A stretch of DNA of 7,238 bases from Oscillospiraceae bacterium (GCA_900768995.1 CAAGEZ010000059.1:1-7238); one strand, 5' to 3'. Shown: positions 1 through 6,216, numbered from the stretch's first letter. Notes: a model not told the origin generated them from the letters alone. A program made the numbers and translations.

Positions 1-90
1 CTACTTCTTATTTCCGTCCAGCCATTTGCATATGTAGTTTGCCACTACACTTGCCATTACGGATAAGAGAAATGAAATTAAAGTCACCAC
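1..90 (-). CDS. Tiny hydrophobic membrane peptide (about 29 aa), type I toxin-like
   Basis: Reading the minus strand from GTG at 90 gives a 29-residue peptide that begins M(V)-V-T-L-I-S-F-L-L and ends ICKWLDGNKK before a TAG at bases 3-1. Residues 2-20 form one uninterrupted hydrophobic span. The tail after the Cys is charged and basic, as in single-span membrane peptides. A ribosome site AAGGGGGTG (102-94) matches the AAGGAGGTG consensus at 8 of 9 bases. It lies 3 nt before GTG90; a second in-frame GTG at 87 would give 28 residues and a more usual spacing, so the exact start is open. A perfect promoter lies about 35 bp upstream. The size, hydrophobic span and charged tail resemble type I toxin or holin-like peptides of Firmicutes, but no antisense antitoxin can be seen because the 3' flank is outside the window. 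The function is not known. It could also be a signalling or regulatory membrane peptide. Confidence 0.68.
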   Translation of the reverse strand: MVTLISFLLSVMASVVANYICKWLDGNKK

Positions 91-96
91 AAACAC

Positions 97-108
97 CCCC
101 TTTCGGGG
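97..108 (-). promoter_or_regulatory. GNRA-tetraloop hairpin over the peptide's ribosome site
   Basis: The minus strand reads CCCC-GAAA-GGGG, a four-pair GC stem (108-105 with 100-97) capped by a stable GAAA tetraloop. The 3' arm is the G-run of the ribosome site (102-94). If the hairpin folds in the mRNA it would cover the site and lower translation. The pairing is read directly from the sequence; the regulatory role is an inference. Confidence 0.6.
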
Positions 109-123
109 CAAGCAGCCAATGTA

Positions 124-152
124 ATTATATCACGCCCTGTATAATTTGTCAA
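124..152 (-). promoter_or_regulatory. Perfect sigma-A promoter for the tiny peptide
   Basis: On the minus strand, TTGACA (152-147) is followed by exactly 17 bp and then TATAAT (129-124). Both hexamers and the spacing are full consensus. Transcription should begin near 117, giving a leader of roughly 25 nt before the GTG start. That leader is almost wholly occupied by the GAAA-loop hairpin. The promoter points away from serC and has no other gene to serve in the window. Confidence 0.85.
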
Positions 153-169
153 ATATTGTTGATACCGCT

Positions 170-197
170 GAATTTGACGCATTAAATTGCAAAATTC
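170..197. promoter_or_regulatory. Imperfect inverted repeat between divergent promoters (possible operator)
   Basis: GAATTT-gac-GCA (170-181) faces TGC-a-AAATTC (188-197) around a 6-bp AT centre (182-187). The repeat sits between the two -35 boxes and ends 4 bp before the serC -35. Its position suits a repressor or activator site for one or both promoters. The arms differ by two inserted bases, and AT-rich DNA gives such matches by chance, so this is tentative. Confidence 0.25.
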
Positions 198-200
198 GCC

Positions 201-229
201 TTGACTTTTATCCTGCACAGTGATATAAT
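201..229 (+). promoter_or_regulatory. Sigma-A promoter of the serCA operon
   Basis: TTGACT (201-206), a 17-bp spacer and TATAAT (224-229) form a near-perfect housekeeping promoter, with one mismatch in the -35. The start of transcription is expected near 236-237, leaving a leader of about 80 nt before serC. A second TATAAT lies at 249-254 inside this leader but has no -35 at the proper distance. The leader holds a short stem (TTTCTC 261-266 with GAGAAA 278-283). I see no T-box or riboswitch signature in it. Confidence 0.8.
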
Positions 230-317
230 GGTAATTAGTATCGGTCACTATAATATTTTGTTTCTCTGTAATTTGCGGAGAAATAGCCGTTAAGGCATAG
301 AAAGGAAGATTTTTACA

Positions 318-1397
318 ATGGCACGAGTTTATAATTTCTCGGCAGGTCCCGCTATGCTGCCTGAAAAGGTTCTCGAAAAAGCAGCTGCGGAGATGCTCGA
401 TTATAAGGGCACAGGCGAGTCTGTAATGGAGATGTCCCACCGTTCAAAGGAGTATCAGGCAATCATTGATGAGGCTGAGGCTCTCCTCAGAGAGATAATG
501 TCAATTCCCGACAACTATAAGGTACTTTTCCTCCAGGGCGGTGCGTCCACACAGTTCGCTATGATCCCCCTCAACCTTATGACAGGCAGCGGCAAGGCTG
601 ACTTCGCTATCACAGGTCAGTGGGCTAACAAGGCTTTCCAGGAGGCTTCCCGCTACGGCGATGCAAAGGCTGTGGCTTCTTCCAAGGATAAGACCTTCTC
701 TTATATCCCCGAGATAGACAAGAGCCAGTGCAGACCCGATGCGGATTATTTCCACATCTGCCTCAACAACACTATTTACGGTACAAAGTGGGCTGAGCTT
801 CCCGATGTTGATGTGCCCCTCGTTGCTGATATGTCTTCCTGCATTCTTTCCGAACCCGTTGACGTAAGCAAGTTTGCTCTCATTTATGCAGGCGCACAGA
901 AGAATATGGGCCCTGCAGGTCTTACCGTTGTTATTATCCGTGAGGATATGATCGGTCACGCAAAGGACATCACTCCTACAATGCTCAACTATCAGATACA
1001 CGCTGACAACGGCTCTATGTACAACACTCCTCCTACATATTCCATCTATATCCTGAAGCTCGTTCTTGAGTGGGTAAAGGAAATGGGCGGTCTTGAGGCT
1101 ATGAAGGCTCACAACGTTAAGAAGGCTGCTATAATCTATGATTTCCTCGACAGCTCAAAGATGTTCAAGGCTACCGTTCAGGGCAAGGACCGTTCTCTTA
1201 TGAATATCCCCTTCGTTACAGGCAATGAGGAGCTTGATGCCAAGTTCGTTGCAGAGGCTAAGAAGGCAGGCTTTATCAACATCAAGGGTCACAGAACTGT
1301 TGGCGGTATGAGAGCTTCCGTTTACAACGCAATGCCTATCGAGGGCTGCGAGAAGCTCGTTGCATTTATGAAGAAGTTTGAAGAGGAAAATTCCTGA
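318..1397 (+). CDS. serC: Phosphoserine aminotransferase SerC
   Basis: This PLP enzyme transfers an amino group from glutamate to 3-phosphohydroxypyruvate to make O-phosphoserine, step two of serine synthesis. The bacterial family also acts on the related intermediate in vitamin B6 synthesis. The 359-residue product has the usual full length. It starts with the family signature NFSAGPAMLP, carries HRSKEY near residues 41-46 and GGAS at 74-77 for phosphate binding. Trp102 matches the residue that stacks on PLP, Asp171 is the partner of the pyridine nitrogen, and Lys195 in AGAQKN is the Schiff-base lysine. The C-terminal HRTVGGMRAS segment holds substrate-binding His and Arg residues. The ATG is preceded by AAAGGAAG (301-308) at 9 nt. 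It is the first gene of the plus-strand operon and is followed after 55 bp by serA. Nothing is missing or truncated. Confidence 0.97.
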   Translation: MARVYNFSAGPAMLPEKVLEKAAAEMLDYKGTGESVMEMSHRSKEYQAIIDEAEALLREIMSIPDNYKVLFLQGGASTQFAMIPLNLMTGSGKADFAITGQWANKAFQEASRYGDAKAVASSKDKTFSYIPEIDKSQCRPDADYFHICLNNTIYGTKWAELPDVDVPLVADMSSCILSEPVDVSKFALIYAGAQKNMGPAGLTVVIIREDMIGHAKDITPTMLNYQIHADNGSMYNTPPTYSIYILKLVLEWVKEMGGLEAMKAHNVKKAAIIYDFLDSSKMFKATVQGKDRSLMNIPFVTGNEELDAKFVAEAKKAGFINIKGHRTVGGMRASVYNAMPIEGCEKLVAFMKKFEEENS

Positions 1398-1452
1398 TCT
1401 TTCTTTACTGAGCACTAATTTAAATATATCGTCACGAAAGGAAAGAGCTACA

Positions 1453-2616
1453 ATGATAAACGTTCTTACATTAAATAAAATCGCTGCCTGCGGCACGGAT
1501 ATTTTCGACAAGGCAAAGTACACCGTTTCAGACAGCGTTTCCGAGCCTGACGCAATAATGGTTCGTTCCGCAGCTATGCACGATATGCAGTTCGGCAGGA
1601 ACCTCCTTGCCATTGCAAGAGCAGGTGCAGGTGTCAACAACATTCCCGTTGACCGCTGTGCAGAAGAGGGTATCGTTGTTTTCAACACCCCCGGCGCAAA
1701 TGCAAACGCAGTTAAGGAGCTTGTTATCGCAGGTCTCCTTATGAGCTCCAGAAAGATAACCGACGCTATCATCTGGGCTGCTTCACTCAAGGGCAACGGT
1801 GCTGAGGTAGGCAAAATGGTGGAAAAGGGCAAGTCCAATTTCGCAGGCCCCGAAATAAGCGGCAAGACCCTTGGCATCATCGGTATGGGTGCTATCGGCG
1901 TTCTGGTGGGAAATGCTGCAATGGCTCTTGGAATGAAGGTAGTGGGCTATGATCCTTATCTTTCCGTTAAGGCTGCTCTTTCTATGAACCCCGGCATCAA
2001 GATAGTTACAGACGTTAAGGAGCTTTATGCTGCCGCTGACTATGTTACTATCCACGTTCCCTACAACCCTGAGACAAAGGGCACTATCAACGCTGAGACT
2101 ATCGCTCTTATGAAGGACGGAGTAAGGATACTTAACTTCGCAAGAGGCGAGCTTGTTGATTCCGACGCTATCATTGCTGCACTTGAAAGCGGCAAGGTTG
2201 CTTCCTATATCGTTGACTTCCCCTCCGATGAGATCATCGGCGTTAAGAATGCTATCTGCGTTCCTCACCTTGGCGCATCTACTCCCGAGTCCGAGGATAA
2301 CTGCGCTGTTATGGCTGCAAATGAGCTTATCGACTTCATCGAGAACGGCAACATTAAGAACTCCGTTAACTTCCCCAATGCTGAGATGAACGCTGTGGGC
2401 ACAAAGATCGTTGTTCTTCACAGAAATGTTCCCGCTGTTATCTCCGAGGTAACTTCTGTTCTCGGTGAGGCTTCCATCAATATCGAAAATATGATAAGCC
2501 CCTCCAAGAAGAACTATGCCTGCACAATGATCGACGCATCGGGCGATATCTCCGACGAGATAGTTTCCAAGCTCGCCGCAGTTGAGAATGTTATCAGAGT
2601 AAGAGTCATCAAGTAA
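1453..2616 (+). CDS. serA: D-3-phosphoglycerate dehydrogenase SerA (short form with ACT domain)
   Basis: SerA oxidises 3-phosphoglycerate with NAD+ to 3-phosphohydroxypyruvate, the entry step of serine synthesis, and supplies SerC. The reading frame stays open from an ATG at 1378, but that would overlap serC by 20 bp and add a non-family N-terminus. The ATG at 1453 has AAAGGAAAG (1437-1445) upstream and gives the expected 387 residues. Features in order: GAGVNNIP (58-65), substrate-side loop NTPGANANAVKE (78-89), Rossmann motif GMGAIG (144-149) with acidic Asp167 for NAD ribose, catalytic Arg231 in NFARGELVD, probable catalytic Glu260, and His272 in PHLGAST. A C-terminal ACT domain (about 316-387) is the usual site of serine feedback inhibition. 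The intervening domain of long-form SerA is absent. SerA and SerC are probably co-transcribed. Confidence 0.96.
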   Translation: MINVLTLNKIAACGTDIFDKAKYTVSDSVSEPDAIMVRSAAMHDMQFGRNLLAIARAGAGVNNIPVDRCAEEGIVVFNTPGANANAVKELVIAGLLMSSRKITDAIIWAASLKGNGAEVGKMVEKGKSNFAGPEISGKTLGIIGMGAIGVLVGNAAMALGMKVVGYDPYLSVKAALSMNPGIKIVTDVKELYAAADYVTIHVPYNPETKGTINAETIALMKDGVRILNFARGELVDSDAIIAALESGKVASYIVDFPSDEIIGVKNAICVPHLGASTPESEDNCAVMAANELIDFIENGNIKNSVNFPNAEMNAVGTKIVVLHRNVPAVISEVTSVLGEASINIENMISPSKKNYACTMIDASGDISDEIVSKLAAVENVIRVRVIK

Positions 2617-2636
2617 GACTGAAAGGCGGACCGTAT

Positions 2637-3005
2637 ATGAAAAGCGAAGAAGTTTTCAGCTCGTCTGACAAGAGCGAGAATCTGGGGCTGGGTGCGCTTA
2701 TTGCAGCATTTCCGTTCCTGTTCTTCCTCCCCTATCTGATAAAGGATAAGAAATATTCCCCCTATTGTATGTTCAGAGCGAACCAGTCACTTGTGACGTT
2801 CATTGTCATTGTGATAATGGGAATTGCGATGAAGATAATCGGGCTGCTTGGTTTTATCCCCTTGGTGGGCGGCATTATCACAGGGGTGGCGAATGTTGTT
2901 TTTGGTCTTGCGTCACTCTTTTACTACATCGAAAATCTTATCCTTGCCATTCTTGGCAGCGGAAAAAAGGTTTTCATATTCGGTATGATAGATATTCTTA
3001 AATAA
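2637..3005 (+). CDS. Small polytopic membrane protein, DUF4870/Tic20-like
   Basis: The 122-residue product has a short hydrophilic N-terminus and about three to four membrane segments (near 18-35, 51-72, 74-96 and 97-108). The stretch FFLPYLIKDKKYSPYCMFRANQSLVTF follows the pattern seen in DUF4870/Tic20-like proteins, in which a first helix is followed by a short loop and an (H/R)ANQ(S/G)L motif at the start of the next helix. That family has no settled function. A good ribosome site, AAAGGCGG (2622-2629), precedes the ATG, and the gap to serA is only 20 bp, so it is very likely the third gene of the serCA transcript. The transcript ends just after it at a strong terminator. No link to serine metabolism can be read from the protein; transport or export is only a guess from position. 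The family call is from pattern memory. Confidence 0.85.
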   Translation: MKSEEVFSSSDKSENLGLGALIAAFPFLFFLPYLIKDKKYSPYCMFRANQSLVTFIVIVIMGIAMKIIGLLGFIPLVGGIITGVANVVFGLASLFYYIENLILAILGSGKKVFIFGMIDILK

Positions 3006-3011
3006 AAATGA

Positions 3012-3046
3012 CAGGCAGAGCAAAATAAACGCTCTGCCTGTTTTTT
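3012..3046 (+). terminator. Rho-independent terminator after the serCA operon
   Basis: CAGGCAGAGC (3012-3021) pairs perfectly over 10 bp with GCTCTGCCTG (3031-3040) around a 9-nt A-rich loop, and is followed at once by six T (3041-3046). It begins 7 bp after the stop of the 122-residue gene. The next gene starts 14 bp beyond the T-run, which leaves no room for a promoter in between, so it may work as a partial terminator or attenuator. Confidence 0.92.
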
Positions 3047-3060
3047 GGAAAGTCTGATTT

Positions 3061-4398
3061 ATGGAAACAAATGAATTTTTCGGAAAAGAAAACGTCTGGA
3101 AGATACTTCTGAAAATGGCTCCGCCAGTTATGCTGGCGCAGCTTATCCAGGCAGTTTACAACATTGTTGACAGCTTTTTTGTGGGCAGAAGCTCCGAAGC
3201 GGGACTTACCGCACTGTCCGTTATATACCCCATTCAGCTCCTTATGATAGCCCTTGCGGTGGGAACGGGCGTTGGCATAAACACGGTCATCGCCGCAAAG
3301 CTGGGCATCGGCAGAAAGGACGAGGCGGACGAATACGCAGGAACGGGAACGCCTCTTGCGCTGGTGATGTGGGCGGTATTTGCTGTGATATTTTTCTTTG
3401 CAATGCCCTTTTACGCAAGGATCTCCACCGATTCGGAGGAGGTCATTGCGGGAGTTGTGGCATATGGAAGGATAGTTTGCGTGGGCAGTATCGGACTTTT
3501 CACCGAGAGCATATGGACGAAAGTGTGTCAGGCAAACGGTGATATGAAAACGCCGATGATAGCTCAGATAGTGGGAGCGGTTGTCAATATAATCTTTGAC
3601 CCACTGCTCATTTTCGGAATGTTCGGTCTGCCGAAGCTTGGGATTTCGGGAGCCGCCATTGCCACCGCTGCGGGACAGATAGCCGCCGCACTTATCGTGA
3701 TGAAAAAGGGATATCGGAAATCTCCGAATTTGTCCAAATATCCACGGTATGTGAAAAAAATATTCGGCGCAGGTATTCCCAACATCATTATGCAGTCAGC
3801 CTACACCTTTTACATTTTCGGGCTGAATATGATTCTTGCGGGCTTCTCCGACCAGGCTGTCACAGCCCTCGGACTTTACTACAAATGGCAGACGTTTTTC
3901 TTTATCCCCCTCAGCGCTATGCAGACCTGCATTGTGCCTGTAATAAGTTTCAACTATGCGGCGAGAAATGTTGAAAGATGTAAAAATGTGCTGAAAAGCT
4001 CGGTGCTGTTTGGCTGGGCATTGATGTTTTTAGGCACGCTTTGCTTCATACTTATCCCCGAGCAGATGCTAAGGGTGTTTACTTCCGATGACCTTGTTGT
4101 TGAAATTGGCAAGGTGGGATTTATCTACATAGGCATAGGCTTTATACCTATGGTGACTTCACTTATTTTTCCCGTTTTCTTTCAGGCGGTGGGAAGAGGC
4201 TTCAAAAGCTCTCTGCTCACGGTGATACGAACGGTCATACTGTTTGTGCCGCTGGGATATATTTTCTCACGCTTCGGGCTTGACTATTTCTGGCTCACAT
4301 ATCCCGTGACGGAGCTTATCACAAGTATTGTGGGCGTGATTTTTTATAAGCAGTTTATGGCTGCGCCTTATGGGAAAATTCAGAGCAGTGCGGAATAA
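3061..4398 (+). CDS. MATE-family multidrug/toxin efflux transporter
   Basis: MATE proteins are 12-helix inner-membrane antiporters that expel cationic drugs, dyes or metabolites using Na+ or H+ gradients. The 445-residue product has the family's typical length and the internal two-fold repeat. The first half starts with WKILLKMAPPVMLAQLIQAV, has VDSFFVG (about 36-42) and a GTGVGINTVIAAKLG segment (68-82). The second half opens with the equivalent GAGIPNIIMQSAYTFYIFGLN. The FNYAARN segment after helix 8 is also usual for the family. The sequence resembles the MepA/DinF side of the family, but the substrate cannot be told. GGAAAG (3047-3052) serves as ribosome site 8 nt before ATG. No promoter is visible between the preceding terminator and this start. 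The gene ends at a shared convergent terminator. Confidence 0.93.
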   Translation: METNEFFGKENVWKILLKMAPPVMLAQLIQAVYNIVDSFFVGRSSEAGLTALSVIYPIQLLMIALAVGTGVGINTVIAAKLGIGRKDEADEYAGTGTPLALVMWAVFAVIFFFAMPFYARISTDSEEVIAGVVAYGRIVCVGSIGLFTESIWTKVCQANGDMKTPMIAQIVGAVVNIIFDPLLIFGMFGLPKLGISGAAIATAAGQIAAALIVMKKGYRKSPNLSKYPRYVKKIFGAGIPNIIMQSAYTFYIFGLNMILAGFSDQAVTALGLYYKWQTFFFIPLSAMQTCIVPVISFNYAARNVERCKNVLKSSVLFGWALMFLGTLCFILIPEQMLRVFTSDDLVVEIGKVGFIYIGIGFIPMVTSLIFPVFFQAVGRGFKSSLLTVIRTVILFVPLGYIFSRFGLDYFWLTYPVTELITSIVGVIFYKQFMAAPYGKIQSSAE

Positions 4399-4399
4399 C

Positions 4400-4433
4400 A
4401 AAAACCCCTCCCTTTTTTCGGGGAGGAGTTTTT
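4400..4433. terminator. Bidirectional terminator between MATE and HAD genes
   Basis: An A-run and C-rich arm (4400-4412) pairs with a G-rich arm and T-run (4421-4433), with one internal C-A mismatch (4406/4427) and a T-rich loop. Read on plus it ends in six T for the MATE gene. Read on minus it ends in five T for the HAD gene. The two stop codons are only 38 bp apart, so both genes must use this element. Confidence 0.88.
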
Positions 4434-4436
4434 TCA

Positions 4437-5042
4437 TTATAGATTTTTTATCATTTCTGTTATCTCATCATAATTTTTCTCATAGCTCTCGAACTGGACC
4501 CCATTAAATCCCGCCTTTTTTGCCCCCTCGATATTGGCGGCAAGGTCATCTGTGAAAAGGCATTCGGAGGGGATAAGCCCGTATTTTTCGCAAAGTTTCT
4601 CGTATATTTTTACATCGGGCTTTGTGAGCTTTTCCTCGCAGGAAAATACTCCTCCGTCCATATATTCTCTGAACGAAAGCGCTTCGGGGCACAAGTCCAT
4701 AAGGTGATAGGAGTAGTTTGAAAGGTAATACACATTCAGTCCCCGGGCTTTAAGCTCCTTTATCCACGGAATCGCATAGGGCTGCTGACTGGGGCACTCG
4801 CCCATTCTGTAAAATGCAAGGCGCACCTGCTCTTCATAGCCCTTTCCGGCTTTTTCAAACAGGCGGCATACTTCTTCTGCGGAAAGCACGCCCTTGTCAA
4901 GCTCGTTCCAGTCGGGATTGCGCCAGGTTGCATCGGTGACAGCCTTTTCGGTCGCTACATCATTGAAAAGCTTGTGCACATATTTGTCCCAGTCAAAGGT
5001 GATGAGCACCATTCCAATGTCAAAAACTACATTCTTTATCAT
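4437..5042 (-). CDS. HAD-IA family phosphatase, YihX-like
   Basis: The 201-residue product is a haloacid dehalogenase-superfamily hydrolase of subfamily IA. All four HAD motifs are present: motif I VVFDIGMVL with nucleophile Asp8, motif II Ser108 in YYLSN, motif III Lys141 in LTKPD, and motif IV Asp165-Asp166 in FTDD for Mg2+. A helical cap lies at about 20-85. Motif I has Gly where many HAD phosphatases have the second Asp; this also occurs in E. coli YihX (FDLGNV), a glucose-1-phosphate phosphatase, and the middle and C-terminal parts read like that protein. A sugar-phosphate or similar small phosphate ester is therefore likely, but the substrate is not determinable. AGAGGA lies about 6 nt before ATG. 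A terminator hairpin ends 21 bp upstream of the start, so it is unclear whether it is read from the SPFH gene or from its own weak promoter. Confidence 0.92.
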   Translation of the reverse strand: MIKNVVFDIGMVLITFDWDKYVHKLFNDVATEKAVTDATWRNPDWNELDKGVLSAEEVCRLFEKAGKGYEEQVRLAFYRMGECPSQQPYAIPWIKELKARGLNVYYLSNYSYHLMDLCPEALSFREYMDGGVFSCEEKLTKPDVKIYEKLCEKYGLIPSECLFTDDLAANIEGAKKAGFNGVQFESYEKNYDEITEMIKNL

Positions 5043-5063
5043 AAATTATCCTCTCGTTTTCAG

Positions 5064-5099
5064 AAAAATATCCTCCATCTTTTCGGGTGGAGGATATTT
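5064..5099 (-). terminator. Rho-independent terminator after the SPFH gene
   Basis: On the minus strand AAATATCCTCCA (5099-5088) pairs with TGGAGGATATTT (5077-5066) over 12 bp, extended inward by a wobble and a C-G pair, with a short loop. It continues directly into a run of T (5068-5064). It lies just after the SPFH stop codon (5106) and its T-run ends 21 bp before the HAD start codon. The stem also matches on the plus strand, but there is no plus gene to terminate here. Confidence 0.88.
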
Positions 5100-5105
5100 A
5101 TTTGG

Positions 5106-6008
5106 TTATTCTTCTGCTGTCTCTTCCGAAACCGCTTCCGTTGTCACGGGTGATGTGGGAGCGGGCGTGGTCTTTGCGGGCGCAGCGGTGTTCATTTCGT
5201 TTATTATCTCGGAAATGTCAATGAGCATTGAGCTGCTGTCGCCGCCTGCAACTGCGGGGAGCTTGCCGTCCCATTTGTCTATGTACTCCATTGCTATCAT
5301 CTGCGGGGTTATCTGCTCGGATTTAAGACGGTATGCCTCGGCTTCAGCCTGCGCCTGGGCAACAGTCTGCTCTGCCTCAACCTTTATCCTCTGAAGATCC
5401 TGCTCTGCCTTGAGGGCATTCTGCTGGGCAGTCTGCTTTGCTTCAATGGCGGCATTATATTCCTCGGTGAACTCAAAGGCGATGATGTTGAAAATTTCAA
5501 GCTCCAGACCATAGCCGCTTATCTTTTCATTAAGAAGCTCTTTCATTTGGTCGCTTATCTGCTGTCTTTCGGTGATGAGCTGCTCGGCGGTGTACTTTGC
5601 GGTAACTGCCTTGACGCACTCCTGGATAGCGGGGGTTATGATAACGCTCTCGTAAGAGGGACCCACTTCCTTGTATATCCTTGCGGAGGCTTCATTCCTT
5701 ACCCTGTAGTTAAGGGCAATGGTGCTTGAAACGGTCTGCAGGTCCTTTGACGCAGATGAGCAGTCAACCTCGGCTTTCAGCACACGGTTGTCTATCTGGA
5801 TTATCTGCTGGATAAAGGGCACTTTAACGTGAAGTCCCTCGGAAAGCACCGCTTCGGACACCTTGCCGAAGGTGAGCACAACTCCCGAATGACCCGCTTC
5901 AACAGATGTAAGTGAGTTCAGTGCAACAATAATGACAGCGGCAGCGGCGATAACTCCGCCAATGATCTTGCCTGTTTTTCTGCCGCCAACAACTACGGTC
6001 TCTGCCAT
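5106..6008 (-). CDS. Prohibitin-like SPFH/Band 7 membrane protein
   Basis: SPFH proteins form large membrane-anchored ring or cage assemblies that organise membrane domains and often regulate membrane proteases such as FtsH. The 300-residue product has a short basic N-terminus and one membrane helix at about 14-31. The SPFH domain (about 34-180) begins EAGHSGVVLTFGKV and contains SKDLQTVS (87-94), VRN, and TAKYTAEQLITERQQIS (about 136-152). These match the prohibitin branch rather than flotillin. An Ala/Glu/Gln-rich coiled coil covers about 181-235. The tail (275-300) is a low-complexity Thr/Pro/Ala/Glu stretch. AAGGAG (6026-6021) is 12 nt before ATG, rather far, but no better in-frame start exists upstream. 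The gene follows the 55-residue membrane protein after 33 bp. No NfeD-type partner or protease is present in the window. Confidence 0.93.
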   Translation of the reverse strand: MAETVVVGGRKTGKIIGGVIAAAAVIIVALNSLTSVEAGHSGVVLTFGKVSEAVLSEGLHVKVPFIQQIIQIDNRVLKAEVDCSSASKDLQTVSSTIALNYRVRNEASARIYKEVGPSYESVIITPAIQECVKAVTAKYTAEQLITERQQISDQMKELLNEKISGYGLELEIFNIIAFEFTEEYNAAIEAKQTAQQNALKAEQDLQRIKVEAEQTVAQAQAEAEAYRLKSEQITPQMIAMEYIDKWDGKLPAVAGGDSSSMLIDISEIINEMNTAAPAKTTPAPTSPVTTEAVSEETAEE

Positions 6009-6041
6009 ATGTGATAGTTTCTCCTTATTAATTTGAGCTTA

Positions 6042-6209
6042 TCAGAAAGGAAGCTCGTCTCTGTCGTTGATGTCAAAGGTGCGCTTTGCCACCTTGCTGC
6101 CGATAGCAAGCTGGATTATCATAAGAACAACATTTGCTATTGTAAGGCAGAATGTGGTGGTGAGAATGATTTCTCTTGCGATGGAAATTCCTTTGTTTAC
6201 TCTGTTCAT
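6042..6209 (-). CDS. Small single-span membrane protein (55 aa)
   Basis: The 55-residue product begins MNRVNKGISIAREI, has one long hydrophobic helix at about 15-37, and ends with a charged tail DINDRDELPF. The frame stays open to a TTG at 6224, but that triplet is the start of the ribosome site GGAGGT (6222-6217) itself. The ATG at 6209, 7 nt after this near-perfect site, is clearly the start. It lies 30 bp after the ricT stop and 33 bp before the SPFH start, so the three are probably one transcript. The inside-positive N-terminus suggests an N-in orientation with the acidic tail outside. I do not recognise a family. Its position next to a prohibitin-like protein suggests it may belong to the same membrane complex, which is an inference from order alone. 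Confidence 0.82.
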   Translation of the reverse strand: MNRVNKGISIAREIILTTTFCLTIANVVLMIIQLAIGSKVAKRTFDINDRDELPF

Positions 6210-6216
6210 AATAGAT

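Noticed and set aside
84..440. Minus-strand open frame of 118 codons across the serC start
   Set aside because: It runs through both promoters and antisense to serC, has no ribosome site and no protein-like composition. Only its last codons matter, as the leader frame discussed above.
501..1112. Long minus-strand frame inside serC
   Set aside because: It is a shadow of the serC codon pattern. SerC is a complete, well-matched enzyme on the other strand.
1378..1452. N-terminal extension of SerA from ATG 1378
   Set aside because: It overlaps serC, adds 25 residues not seen in the family, and the ATG at 1453 has its own ribosome site and gives the standard N-terminus.
1155..2421. Two long minus-strand frames across serC and serA
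   Set aside because: Both are antisense to well-supported genes, without ribosome sites or recognisable domains.
4894..5394. Plus-strand frame of 166 codons spanning the HAD and SPFH genes
   Set aside because: It crosses a terminator hairpin and lies antisense to two clear genes; the Ser-rich composition is that of a shadow frame.
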